Position numbers and translations under genes: made by a program
Part shown: positions 1 through 11,500 of the stretch, in pieces
How the letters are laid out: the number at the start of each line of letters is the position of its first letter
Position numbering within the stretch: the stretch's first letter is position 1
NCBI GenBank assembly: GCA_018105865.1
Contig: CM030851.1
Span: 1,488,969 to 1,552,968, forward strand
DNA length: 64,000 nt
Direction: 5' to 3'
DNA from: Metaphire vulgaris
Lineage: Eukaryota > Annelida > Clitellata > Crassiclitellata > Megascolecidae
Notes under the pieces: model-generated
Database searches by the model: none
Told to the model about the DNA's origin: nothing
What the model saw: the letters and a program-made list of their open reading frames with translations, nothing else

Positions 1-260
1 CTATGATGTTGCGTTTAGGGAATCCATGAACCTCTGCAATCCATCGTTAGTGTTAGCCATAATTGCCTGATTATCAACAAACCTCATATCAGTTATCCTT
101 TTTCCACACACTACTATGGTACTTCATCTTCTTGATTTGAAGAGCTTTCCTTATATTTCTTCTGTGTCGATGTTGAAGACAGAGATGGTGAGAGAGGGCA
201 ACCTTTGTTAATCCATTTCCAGCCTTCCTCGTGGTAATAGCCCATCTCTTAATGATTTTT
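1..260 (-). mobile_element. Degenerate LINE reverse-transcriptase fragment
   Basis: Reading the minus strand gives broken pieces of a non-LTR reverse transcriptase: a GCPLSPSL block, then, after frame changes, the catalytic-loop region FVDNQAIMANTNDGLQRFMD followed by a stop at the window edge. Active elements of this kind carry F/YADD here, so the second catalytic Asp has become Asn. The piece is dead and continues only as noise to about 260. It lies downstream of exon 5 of FAMeT copy A. Confidence 0.6.
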
Positions 261-1684
261 CCTTTGGTCTATCATGTAACTTATTAATGACTGCAATTTC
301 AGTGCTGACAACTTCTTAGTTAGCAATTGATCATGTTTAACTCGTAAACTTGCGTCCAGAACTGCGACTTTTAGACTACTCATTTTAAAAGTTAGTTTCA
401 AACGCTATTGTTGTTAATACATGAACTTTTTGCAACATACTTGGATCATTGCGAACGCTGTCTTGCACAGGATTCTCGTAAATGTAGCCTAGCAAAGAGA
501 AAAATATATACGTCATGCTATGTTTACGGTATTACCAATCGCATTTAACAGTAAGCATATATAAAGCTTCGGCTTCCTAAAGACTAGAGGCTTGATTTGG
601 CCTGTGACTTAATTATCACCACGTGATGCTTGTAAATGCAATCTGAGACCATTCGTTAAATTTTGAATTGCTTATTGAAGCTTTTATGTTTTTGATATTA
701 GAATTCATGGCCGTTAGACATCCAGACCAAAATCTCCTTTCTTCTAAAAGAAATTTATTAGACCAATCAGAAATTTTCCCCACAAAACCGCTACATAAAT
801 TCATGAGATTTTACTTATTTCCTTATTATTTTGTTTAAGCAGTCTTTAATTAATTCCAAATAAAAACGCACAAAATGAAATTTCACCTGAACTTTGATTG
901 TACGCAATTTTCCAGTACACTGTTGTAGTTCCATAAGAACCTACTTCCATCGCTGTTAGATTTGCTATCAACGAGTTGTCTGGATAATACATGAACGGAT
1001 GCTTTCCAGTCTCGTTTCCTTTTCCTATCGTCATTGACCCGTTTTCCCATGATATCCACAGCGACACGGGTACTGTTCCATTTTTCATCAGACCCACATC
1101 AGCCGCCTGGAACGCAAGTTGCAACGATTTTCATTTATGCGTGCTTATAAATCAAGTATGACAGATCCCGCTATGATGCAGAGATTATTCAAGCATAAGA
1201 AAATGTAACAGACGATGTTTCTGTTAGAACCACAGTTTAAACAGTTGCATGTAGGCTAAATGCTATAAATTATTATCGTCATCCAGTGGCGTAGCAAACC
1301 TTTGATTCGTTGATAAATGGTATTTACCTGAGTATGGTTCTGAACCTCGGCCCATCGAAAACAATCTCATACATCTGCCGTTTGTATTGTCCAGGAACAG
1401 AAATCAGAGCCACCTGTGCGTTTTTAGAGCCTTGCACTTCAAAGATAACGCTGAATTTGCCTTTCAGATCAATTCCTGTGGGAACGTATCCATAGCCGGT
1501 GGTATTTGCGATGAAATAGTCTTTGGCTAAAATATATATGATCACACGATTCTATTTAATCAGAAAGTTTATGAGCTACAGAATCAAATTGATGACAATT
1601 TCAATGTCTCAATATGCGAAAAAAAACTGAAAATGCTAAATATTTTGAAAAGTGCATAAACTGAAAACTTCTTCATTGCTTGTA

Positions 1685-1790
1685 GTTTATTTATTTATTC
1701 AGGCCAATTTATTTAGCGCAGTAGCAGGGCTAGAGCCCACGACAAGAGCGCTTCACACATACAGTTGTGTGAAGTTACATGTAGTTGCCA
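1685..1790 (-). mobile_element. LINE 3' end in copy A intron
   Basis: TTTATTTATT followed by an AGCGCAGTAGCAGGGC... block matches the 3' tail type of the other minus-strand CR1/L2-like fragments here (3340, 35725). The surrounding copy A sequence matches copies B and C without this insert. Confidence 0.4.
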
Positions 1791-2059
1791 TTAGGTAGAT
1801 TGTAGAACATTATTCTAGACTCTGAATGGAAATATTGAGCAGCTCTAATGCAAAGCAACATAATGTAGCAAAGTATTTATATAGCGCTTCTTCCGACAGA
1901 GCACCCAAAGCGTCCTTACTGCGACTACTTTGAATAGGAAGGCGTTTCCGATAGAGTGTCGTGGAGTTCTCGGCTGCAAGTCTTCGTGTGCTCGGGTAAA
2001 GTGCATTCCAGGAGAAGCTAGTACAGAATGAATCGCTTGAAATAGGCACTTATATCATC

Positions 2060-3314
2060 GTGTCATTTTACACGAACAAGGACCCTGGCTGATTGGAGTA
2101 ACACACTTCGTTTAAGTGAAAAGTGCAAAGCGCTTTGACTATTAAAGCCTGTCTCCACTATAGCGCTATATAAATTGACATATTGATTGGAAACCAGAGT
2201 AGAGTCAGTCCCATAATCAAGGATAGAGCAGACATAAGCATGGACGAAGGTAGCAGCAGGAGAGTAAAGTGTGCTTCGGATAACCAGTATGGCTTTTCAG
2301 TGTCAGACCAGTGTGAGGCGGGAAAATTTCCTCTTCTCCAGTTCCCTTTCCCCGATTCAATTTAACGAGTTGACAAGTCAAGTCAAGTATTGACCAGGAT
2401 TTTCCTTCTTTGCCCTTACATGGACCACACTACGGATAGCGAGTAGCAGGCGGGGATGATAAAAAAATCATGTGCGAGTTAGGGAGTTGATGTTCTGGGA
2501 AAAGTCAACTCGGAGTGAAGTGTGACACAGTGTAGTGGCATTATGTCCATTGCCATTGTGGCATTTGCTGAATCATTAAAGTATGTTATAACGCTTCTAT
2601 ATTTCTTTTGACTAGTAGATGAGCCACGAGAATGGCAAAGGTTGATAGCAGGAATAAAAAATTGAAATCGTCGCAAACGTTGACGTAAGAAGACGTTTAT
2701 GAGAGACGAAGAAAGACAGAGAGCATTGCTTGGCGATCAAATTTGGAGATTTGATGCGGAGTTCAGAATCAAATAAGTTGTGTTTTTATCGGGTTAGGTA
2801 AAGGGTGGTCCTAGTGCACCGAAGGCATGACGTGGAGGCGTAATGGACCTGAACAGAGTTAGACCTATTCCTACAAGTTTTAAAGACATAAAAAGTCAAA
2901 ATTTAATAATGCACTAAGGCAAGAACTCCCGATAAAATTGGAATTTGTTTTTGAAAAATTCCTTTTAGTTCTTCGTGTTATTCTGACTGGTCTGATCACT
3001 CTATAGTTTCCTCCATATAGTTTATATTGTCCTGCTCTTCTTTTGGGCAAAGATAAGCATGCACAAACATTACATATCGTACTCTCTTGCTCTGCATGTG
3101 GTTTCGCTTCTTCGTGTTGCTGAAGTCAAAAGTTGACCAATTTCTCTCGCAGAGACTGAGGCAGACAACATACGTGATAGTATTCTTACAGCAACTTGCG
3201 CCATATTGCGAAGCCGTTTAAAAACACAATAAAATAGACAACGCAAAGAAATAATAAAAACGCTAAAAACGCGTTTCTTATCGGAGAAATAAGACAAAAT
3301 TCGTTTGCAACATC

Positions 3315-3340
<26 letters not shown>
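2060..3340. other. Copy A intron DNA without recognised genes
   Basis: This stretch is absent from copies B and C. I see a CR1-like tail motif (AGCGCTATATAAATT near 2163) but no supported coding region. Confidence 0.3.

Positions 3341-3346
<6 letters not shown>
3317..3346. repeat. (TTAG)n microsatellite
   Basis: About seven AGTT/TTAG units, directly at the 3' end of the minus-strand LINE that follows, where such elements often carry a simple-repeat tail. Confidence 0.85.
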
Positions 3347-3840
3347 ACAGACAATTTATAAATTTTATACAGCGCAGTAATCAAAGCGAAAAACTAAAGC
3401 CAGGAGCGCTTTACATTTCACACACGAACGAGATGTTAAGCAAATGTGTTTTTAGTTTCTTGGCGAATAGTTCAACATTTGACTCGTTTCAGACTGTGCT
3501 ATAGGTAATGAGTTCCAGAGTGCAGGGTTGCCACGTGTGACGGACCTCTCCCTGAATTTCACTGTCCTGGAGGGAGGAGGGACGACTAGCTTGACACACA
3601 GTGCCCAGAGCGAAGCTGAAGACGCCGTTCCGTGAGCGGAAGCCTGTGTATCAGCTGAGTTAAGTAAGCAGGAAAGTCAGGGTCGTATAAGGCACAGAAC
3701 GTATGCCAACAACTCTTGTATACGATGCGTTCTGCGACTCTCAACCAATGGACCTTATCCTTAAGTAAATGGGTGACATGTGCTCCCGACTTGGCTTTGA
3801 AGATCAGACGCGCCGAAGCATTGATGACCATCTGAAATCT
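3347..3840 (-). mobile_element. CR1/L2-like LINE 3' end
   Basis: The minus strand encodes NASARLIFKAKSGAHVTHLL and HWLRVAERIVYKSCWHTFCALYDP, the typical C-terminal segment after the reverse transcriptase of CR1/L2-group elements, followed by an untranslated tail to 3347. It is 5' truncated and in frame for about 80 codons. Related fragments lie at 35725-36200 and 53130-53690. Confidence 0.65.
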
Positions 3841-4414
3841 GTCTAGCTGGTGTGCAGAAAGGAAATTTCATCAATGTTGAAAACTATATTAGACGCTGCT
3901 GATTTTGATGGAGCTTCTCAAAATCTGCCTCAATATTTTAGAAATATTTCCAGTGATTGTTGTTAAAATGAATGGCATGTGCATTAGTCGACAGCGGCAA
4001 ACCACATTATTTCGACTCTCGAAATACGAACGAAATACGTCAAGAAAGAACTTTCTTTGGCTTTTACGTGGGGTGATTTGGCTTAATTTGCCTGGACCGG
4101 GCTCTTTGAGCGAATAAGCGGTTGGTCTCAGAATGTGATATCGAAGATTTTCTCTCTCTCTCTCGACCAACTCTGTTGCCTGTTTCGACCTATACGACCC
4201 CAGTAAGAGTTTCAAGATGATGATGATCAAATTGAATTAGGGTAAAATTAGCGAAGACGTGAAAACCATTAACGCTACTTCCGAATGACTTTGAAACCTA
4301 CCGGTGTTATTGGTTTTCGTAAACATGCATCGCGATTGTAAAGCTGTAAACAAAACATGGTTAGATTTAACATGCTCCTACGTAATAATTGAAACTTCCG
4401 TAATAATAATTACA

Positions 4415-4470
<56 letters not shown>
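4415..4470. repeat. (AT)n microsatellite
   Basis: Uninterrupted AT dinucleotides, about 28 units. Confidence 0.95.
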
Positions 4471-4474
<4 letters not shown>

Positions 4475-4797
4475 AAGACGGAGGCGTGGCGAGTTTATCC
4501 TACGGCCGAGGGCGAAAATTTGCTGATGACGTACTCTTCAACTTCCGAAAATTTTTGACGAGCAGAAAAGGTCGTCACTTATTTAGTTCACTATGAATCG
4601 TGTGACATTTACATTTTTCTAGTTGCTTCTTTTTTTGTTACACTAACCCCAAACTAGATTTTTGCGCCCCTCCCACCTCGGCGCCCCGGGCCGGCTGCTC
4701 CCCTGCCCCTTTAGCTACGCCTCTGGAAAAGCTGCTCGCATGGGCGATTCTGTCCATTGGTGCCGCAGTCTTTGGTTAGAGCTGGGGTCTCTTCCAT

Positions 4798-5278
4798 GGT
4801 TCGCGGAACATTCGGTACCGGAACATTCGGTACCGGAGAATTCGGCACCAAAATTTTACTTGTGGAAGATTCGGTACCGGATAATTCGGTACCGGATAAA
4901 TCGATACATGTTCGACATACAAATCAGTAGCTATAACCCTAATCCTTACCCTAACCCTAACCCTAAACTATATAAATCAGTAAAATGAATATAATTATCA
5001 ATAGTATACCCACCTAAATTCTACTTAAATATTCTACCTAAATATATATGGGCATATACATAAGTATAGACACCACCCAAAGACAGAGGGACCCTGGAAT
5101 TGGGGAGGGAAGGTGGGGTGAGAGAGGTAGAGCCAGTGCCTAACACATGCAACCGAATTTGTCATCCTGAAAATACCGTTCCCAATGTTCCGGTATCGAA
5201 TCTTCCATGACCGGTACGAAATTTTCCGGTACCGAATTTTCCGTCCCGAATCTTCCGGTACCGAATCTTTCGGTCACC
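4798..5278. mobile_element. Foldback-like element with 15-bp subrepeats
   Basis: Left arm: tandem copies of a roughly 15-bp unit built on TTCGGTACCGGA (4800-4910). Right arm: the same unit inverted (5180-5278). The flanks carry an identical 9-bp direct repeat CTCTTCCAT at 4789-4797 and 5279-5287, which is a target-site duplication. The core holds a telomere-like CCCTAACCCTAACCC run (about 4938-4965). Inverted ends made of tandem units plus a 9-bp duplication are the hallmark of Foldback/MULE elements. No transposase is present. Confidence 0.65.
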
Positions 5279-5459
5279 CTCTTCCATCGAGGAACCGTCT
5301 GGAGAAGACCAGACGGCATGACCCTGATCCCTAGGCAAGCGGGACGTAGCCTGGTATGGGATGCAACCGTGGCGGACACCGTCGCTGCCACCTATTTGCC
5401 AGCCACTTCTCTTGTAGCAGGAGCCGCCGCTCAGAGATGTCCATGGGTCCATTTTTTAG

Positions 5460-5680
5460 AACCCAATCCAACCCAACTCATCAAATCTCCAACTCATCAA
5501 ATCTCCAACTCAACCCATGCCGATAATAATACAACCCAACCCACTGTAATACATTACAGTTTCTTAAACCATGATTCATTTTCTGACCCAACCCACCATT
5601 AATGTGGAAAAGTCTGACCCACCTCAATCCAACCCAACCCAGCCTAACCCATGGGTTAACCCAACCCATGGACATTTCTG
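5460..5680. repeat. AACCCA-rich degenerate simple repeat
   Basis: Many imperfect copies of CCAACCCA and CAACTCATCAAATCTC. No gene is seen. Confidence 0.6.
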
Positions 5681-5689
5681 CCGCCGCTG

Positions 5690-6600
5690 AAGCCGCTGCT
5701 ATTAGAAACAAATATTAAAACCTGATTCCCATCTGTACACTGTCCTTTCTATTGCATTTGAAACCCGAGGCCTCATGAATCAAGAGGCCCTTTGTCTCAT
5801 AGGCGACCTTGGTCGTCGTCTTGTCCATCAATTCGGAGACAAGAGGGAAGGAACATCCGCCTCTTTCCTCTCCTTTTTCTCTTATTCCATAACTATCTTC
5901 TTCCCAATTACAGTGTAACTTCCTTCCCAATTCCTCCACTTTCTTCATCCCCGTCTCCCTTCCTTCTCCTATACTGACTTCTAAGACAACTAACATTTCT
6001 TTGTTGCCTTGTGTAAAGAGGCATGGGATCAGAATTGAGGTTATTATGACAAGATTTCGCAGGTTCAAAGCTCTCAATGAAAAAGAGAAACAGGCGAACT
6101 TTCACCAAGAGTGACGATTATGATGATAGCACCATTCGAAAGCAAATGTCTCTATAAAGTTTGGGCTTACTTTTTTGCTCTAGATTTCTTTTCTCGATGG
6201 CATTGTTCTCTTCTAGTAAAATAACTCCGCTTCGTGTCCTCTTTGTCATAAGCTTTATATATTTTATCTAAATACCGCTGTCATTATAACTCGTTCCGGT
6301 TTAAACCCTAGCTATAATGCCACTGATTTTAGCACATTGATTGAGCAGACATAAAATTTAAATAATTTATTTAAGTACTAAATGATTAATTAATTATTTC
6401 TATGTTGTGTCTTACTCTTAAAATGCTCTGCTGTTTTCGACCATTCACCCTTTATGCCTCTATGAGCTACTCAGTTGACGCAATTGCTAGCGAAATTCAG
6501 AAGCAATTACATTTCATTAAATACATTACGTTACGACGGAAATTAAAGTGACAGAAAGCTAATAGGACCTAATATTATAAACTTGTTATAAATTTGTAAC
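5690..6600. other. Copy A first intron, no gene recognised
   Basis: The block around 6030-6130 is also present in copy B (about 20210-20300), so this is shared intron sequence. The open frames here are not conserved between copies. Confidence 0.4.
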
Positions 6601-6654
6601 CGAGTAAATCTTACCGCTTGTCGCCAGAATCAAGAAAATTATTCTGTGCTTCAT

Positions 6655-8241
6655 CGCTTTAATGACTCGAATGCCGCGACTGTTAGACGAAAATGTGACA
6701 GAGCAGAGTGTTGAAATGCGTTCTATGTACAAGTATTCAGAAAGAGATTCGCACTCTCATTTACATTTCGCATTTTATCTATTTGGCGTAAGCATTTTCA
6801 TTCCCTAATGCTGTACTCATTCCCCTCTCTCTTCGATACTCTTAACCAAAGGCAACGACAGGTGTGTTGAAAGACAGAATTAAAAATTCAATATTCAGGC
6901 ACTAACCTCTGCGAAAGGATTGTTCACCATTATATCCTGACATCTGAATGCATCATCACGTCGTCATGCAAAGTTTCAGTATAATAAGCCAGTATTATTT
7001 TGAATTTTACGGACGAATTATGCCGTGCTTTGTCCATTCAACGTATGAATCTGTGAAGATCGTCAAAGCCAATGTACGCAACCTTCTTTCGATGACACTA
7101 TTCTGAGTGGGCTTTACTTTGTCTACCCTCAATTGCAATATACTGTACTGTATGCTAAATGGAGATAGGAGACTGACTATTCTGCACAGCCTATTGTTAT
7201 TATCATCACCTAGACAACTAATACTGTACAGCGCCGTAACAAAGCGGAATGCCAAAGTTAAAAGCCCTTTGGATAGTGTTGACATGTCAGTGGTGGTCGG
7301 AGGATGGCGGTATTCAAAATGCACTCGGATGGCACAAAGGAGTTCGCTGCTGTGACAAAAGCCGAAGGTAAATACTTGGGAAGCGGTCGTCCACAGGAAG
7401 GTGCTTTATCGCCATTGAAACGCCAGCGAGGAGCGAAAGAAGAGGGTGTTGAGGGTCCGCTTGGTGATAATCGAAATTCTCTCCTCTGTTAACTTCCACG
7501 AGGCTGCAGTAGCGGTCAATCGGAGTTATGCTGCCTAGGAGCCCTCAATGGCGGATAATATGGCTCATTGAGTGCTAAGCCCGTGCAGCTATTAGGGTGT
7601 AAAATGAATATAAACGACGAAAAATATATATGTTTCCTTAGTACTGTATTATACTCATATTCCAGGCTATCAGTGCCAGCTATGTACTAATATATGTATG
7701 AAATATGCCGCGAAATGTCATTAAATGTTTAGTCATGTCAATTACATCGCTTTCTACATTGGGTACAGTCCAGTGAAAATCCAGCACATTAGGTTTGTTG
7801 TACATGGAATCGTTTGTAGGCAGCATTTCTATCGCCAATGTAGGCCTATCTTGCTTTCGTTCTCATAATTTTACATTCAAAATGTACATAGCAAAATTGA
7901 AGATCTTGGTACAAAGATGATTTGGGGTCTTGTTACTGCAGTTCCCAAGATGTTCTTATTCGATGATTCGCAATGCAAGAGATGGAATTAAATTTACACA
8001 CATTAATTATAATTTAGAAAAGTACTAAAGGGGGGAATTTATTGGATGGGTTTTACCAATGGTACCTTCTGTAGAAAGGTCAAGCTAAGTAACTCCGGTA
8101 GCGAAAAACTTGCAAAATATGTAAAAGCGTGTGCATAAAAACCCAATAAAAAACTTGAAGTTGACCTGTCTTATCAGGTCTCGGAAAAATTTGAAAAACA
8201 CGAGAAGTGTAAATCACCCCGTGGGGTGCTATGTTTAGAAT
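6655..8241. other. Intergenic region between copies A and B
   Basis: Contains the copy A promoter side and the copy B 3' flank. TTTATT at 8038-8043 (AATAAA on minus) is a possible poly(A) signal for copy B. Nothing else is recognised. Confidence 0.35.
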
Positions 8242-8537
8242 TCAAAACTTTATCTCCCAGTAAGATGTTCCTGGTTCATAGCGATACAGGTAGTCAGATG
8301 AAGGTGTTCCTGGTTTGGCCTGGAGTTCACAGATGCATGGAACCACTGCTGAGTTGGATCTATGCAGACAGAAAGCCGTGCATTCTGGAGTTTCGCTGCA
8401 GAGAACTGAACACTCTATCGGTCGACAACTTGTGTTTGTTACGTTTCGGATGACAGCTCCTGTTGAACAAGAGTTCGAACCTTTCTTCTGGAACATCAGC
8501 GTTTTCTGACGGCTGTCTTCCACATTGCGTTTCAGTG
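8242..8537 (-). CDS. Terminal PAN-like exon of copy B
   Basis: The acceptor CTATAG is followed by 97 codons and a TGA. Six cysteines fall in a PAN/apple-like pattern: SNSCSTGAVIRN, TSCRPIECSVLCSETPECTAFC and VVPCICELQ. The C-terminus is GTSYWEIKF. It enters with two bases, matching the one base left by exon 10344-10695. PAN modules bind proteins or carbohydrates outside the cell. Copy C has a near-identical exon at 25790-26085 of equal length. Confidence 0.75.
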
Positions 8538-11500
8538 CTATAGTCAGAAAAATATGACATCAAAAGAAATACGCTTTGACAAAAACAACTTTATATTTAT
8601 CGAAGTTTAATTTATGTTAAGAGATGATCTAGTTTAAAAGGTTTTGTTTTTATCGAAATACGCTTTTCTCCATTTCAGTTCACAGAAGTTTTCAAGGCAT
8701 ATTCTAATTCCGAATAAACACCTCTCATAGACACGGACACTTGGAGTCTAAATTAGCATCGATTATAGCGTGTAGACAGACTTAATTTATATGCCATACG
8801 AACCTTGGTGCAAGGTGTTAAATTAAAGTAATATCGCTCGTTTAATTGACCCTTAAAGCAACAGTAATTTAATCTTTACTTCTTTATTTTTATAACACAA
8901 GTTAATTTGTTTCACTTCAACATCTTCAGGCATTCTTCTACTGGTGTTAATGTAGAGAAAATCACAAATAAGCTAATGAAAAGATTTATGATACGATTCA
9001 ATTAAATCTGAGGTCCCGGTATATTAATAATCACGTAGCAACATGTTCAATAATCCATAGAATATGAGGCATGATTATTCAGTAGGTGGCAATGGTAGAG
9101 TTTTAGCACAACTTCGTTTAGTGGCCACTGAGCTCCATTCAAGGAGGTCCGAGAGAATGCACTGGCCGATGAGCTGAGCATCAGTGTGCGCTCGGAAATG
9201 GAAGAGACCTATTCTAGGTGAGTGTACACTTAGGGAGAGCGGTACCAACGTGCTGAGGTTTAGGAGCGGTACCAAGTTGTACAGACGGTGTTGTGGGCGT
9301 GAAACCAAGCGGCGCCAACAGTAGAGATAAGGTGGTACCAGTGGTACTGTGGTAACAGCAGTTAAAAAGAAGTGGTACCAGCGGCATCAAGAGTGCATAT
9401 TGAGTGGTACCAAGCGATAGAACGGCACAGGGAGAAAACGGTACCTGTGGTACCAGACTACCAGCAGCAGTATAGGTCTGTAGTGGTATCAGAGACAACG
9501 GTGCCGGCGGTACCAAGAGCTATGAAGGTCGGTACCAGTGATAGAGAGAGTGGTACCAGAGGTGTTAGTGGTACCAGTGGTTCCAGGATATAGAGGGTTG
9601 GTGCCGAAGGCAGAGAAGCGGTATCAAGAGATCCCTATCTCTTAGATTGGTACCAAAGGCACATAGAGAGAGAAAGAAATAGAGAGAGCGGTACCAGAGA
9701 TATAATATATATCGATGCGGCCAGTGTTTAAAGTGTGAAGGTATCAAGGCACGGAGTGGAGATCATGTAGAGAGCTTGAAGGGAGGACCAAAAGATAGGA
9801 GGTTCACTAGGTACTACTCGCACGGAAGTCTTCCTAGCCAAAATGCTAGGACGAACGGACACGTGCCTGAGTAAAGTAGATCAACCCCGTGTGAAACATA
9901 CAGGGCAGGGCACCTGGCGAGAGAATGAGTTTCTAGCGAACGCGAGTAGCCCGGTTTGCTACACTAAGTTCGTGCGTTGATGAACGACTCAAGTTCACTC
10001 AATATTAGGTCTATTTACTTCTTATTGAGTCATCTACGCTACTAGAGTCATCCACGCTTCTATGACAGTGAGTAAATTAATGCTTGTCTCTTGTGCGCAA
10101 TCTTTTTGTCGCAAGGGTTAGCATTTCAATATGCATGGCAAAACGGGCAACAAGGGTCATTAAATTTCCAATAGTGTATTAAACGCGGTTGGAGTTGCGA
10201 GCCAACAATACACCATTATGAAATTAGAATCAGATATCAATTCAGAAACACGCTCAATATTAAGCCTTAGCACTTTTGGCCCAATCAATAATGATACGCG
10301 AATGGGGAGTAAAAGAATTTGGGTAGTAACAAAAATTGCCAACCTCTGGTGCCGACGTAGTAGCGAAATGGAATGGAAATGGTTCCGCTGACAATTGCCG
10401 TTGCGTTCTGCATCTCAACTGCTCTGAACTCATTGAAGATCATCAACGTTCTCTGTCCGATGTCCTCACCGAAGCCAAAAGCAATTAGACCATCCATCCA
10501 CGAGATCCAATAGTAGCCAGGCGCCTCATTCAACGGTGGCTTCGAATCGACAGGGATATAATTGGCCCTTTGAAACCCATTTCTGAATAAAACGTAGAAT
10601 GTATCGTAATTAAAATTCAAAATACCGCCGATGAAATCGTACTCTTGATCGCTGTGGGATGTTTGAAATCGATATTCTAATATGTGACCAAGCACCTGCA
10701 CCCCATTTTGCTAATTTAGGCTAATGAGCAATATTGATATAGACTATTGTAAGACTTTTCAATGAAGCCGAAAGCAACTTTCGGTGTTATCGAGCTATTT
10801 GAAAATACAAACAGAATTTGGCGACGATAAAGCCTCCTAAAGTTTATGCTTTTAAATGTATTCGTGATGTAGAATATTGATATCTCGATTTTAGGTAAGA
10901 CGCAGGTGAAAACAGTGCAATGATAGTCATGATAGCGAGAATATTTAAAACGTACTTGGCTACCTACCGGCCCCGGTGCCGGGATTCGAATAGAAGCATA
11001 TTCGTTGTTCTAAAATATGATTTTAATATCTTGATCTCAACTGTATTATCTTCCAAACGTAGTCTACCCAGTCAGAATGAATGCGCACGACCTTAAGAAA
11101 AGAGAGTCGATTGAACCATTTCCATTTCCTTTGGGTATGCTCTTATAGTGCCCATTTGAATTTCCGAAAAAGGTGCCGTTCACTGATTATACGCAAATAT
11201 ATTAAAATATCGCTGGCTTACTTGTATAGCGCTATGATTGTTGGACTGACATAGATTCGGTATTCATTCTCTGAGGAACGGGGCAAAATTCTGTTGACGC
11301 TTTTGTAATCGTCTACACGGTACATGAATGACGTTCTTCCGATTAGGATTATCTTTAGGTCCATCTCTTGAACTACATCTGGACCACCAGCGAATACAAC
11401 GTCTGCAACAAACCACTATTTCAATTTACCAAGCCTTTATTGATGAACAGTTTCGTGGAAAATATTGCAAGCAATAACATTTCGTCGGATGCTCATTCGC

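Larger units (their letters stand above)
361..6654 (-). pseudogene. FAMeT-domain secreted protein gene, copy A (partial, probably broken)
   Basis: This is the leftmost of three tandem copies. The visible exons (minus strand, 5' to 3') are 6615-6654 (signal peptide start MKHRIIFLILATS), 4302-4343, 1328-1520 (first half of a farnesoic-acid O-methyltransferase domain, with GYGYVPTG and YEIVFDGPRFRT), 887-1106 (second half, SLWISWENGSMTIGKGNETG) and about 361-488 (YENPVQDSVRNDPS). Exons 1-3 have the same lengths and phases as in the other copies. Exon 4 has a 4-nt change at its 5' edge. Neither the local AG nor the upstream acceptor at 1221-1222 joins to exon 3 without a stop, and exon 5 reaches TAA early. 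Copy A therefore looks like a pseudogene, although an unseen splice site could rescue it. The remaining exons would lie left of the window. Confidence 0.65.

Noticed and set aside
4938..4968. True telomere
   Set aside because: Only a few CCCTAA units in the middle of an element, with unique sequence on both sides.
5715..6077. 120-codon minus-strand frame starting MRALNLRNLVIITSILIPCL
   Set aside because: It looks like a signal peptide but lies in the copy A first intron. The matching block of copy B does not keep the frame.
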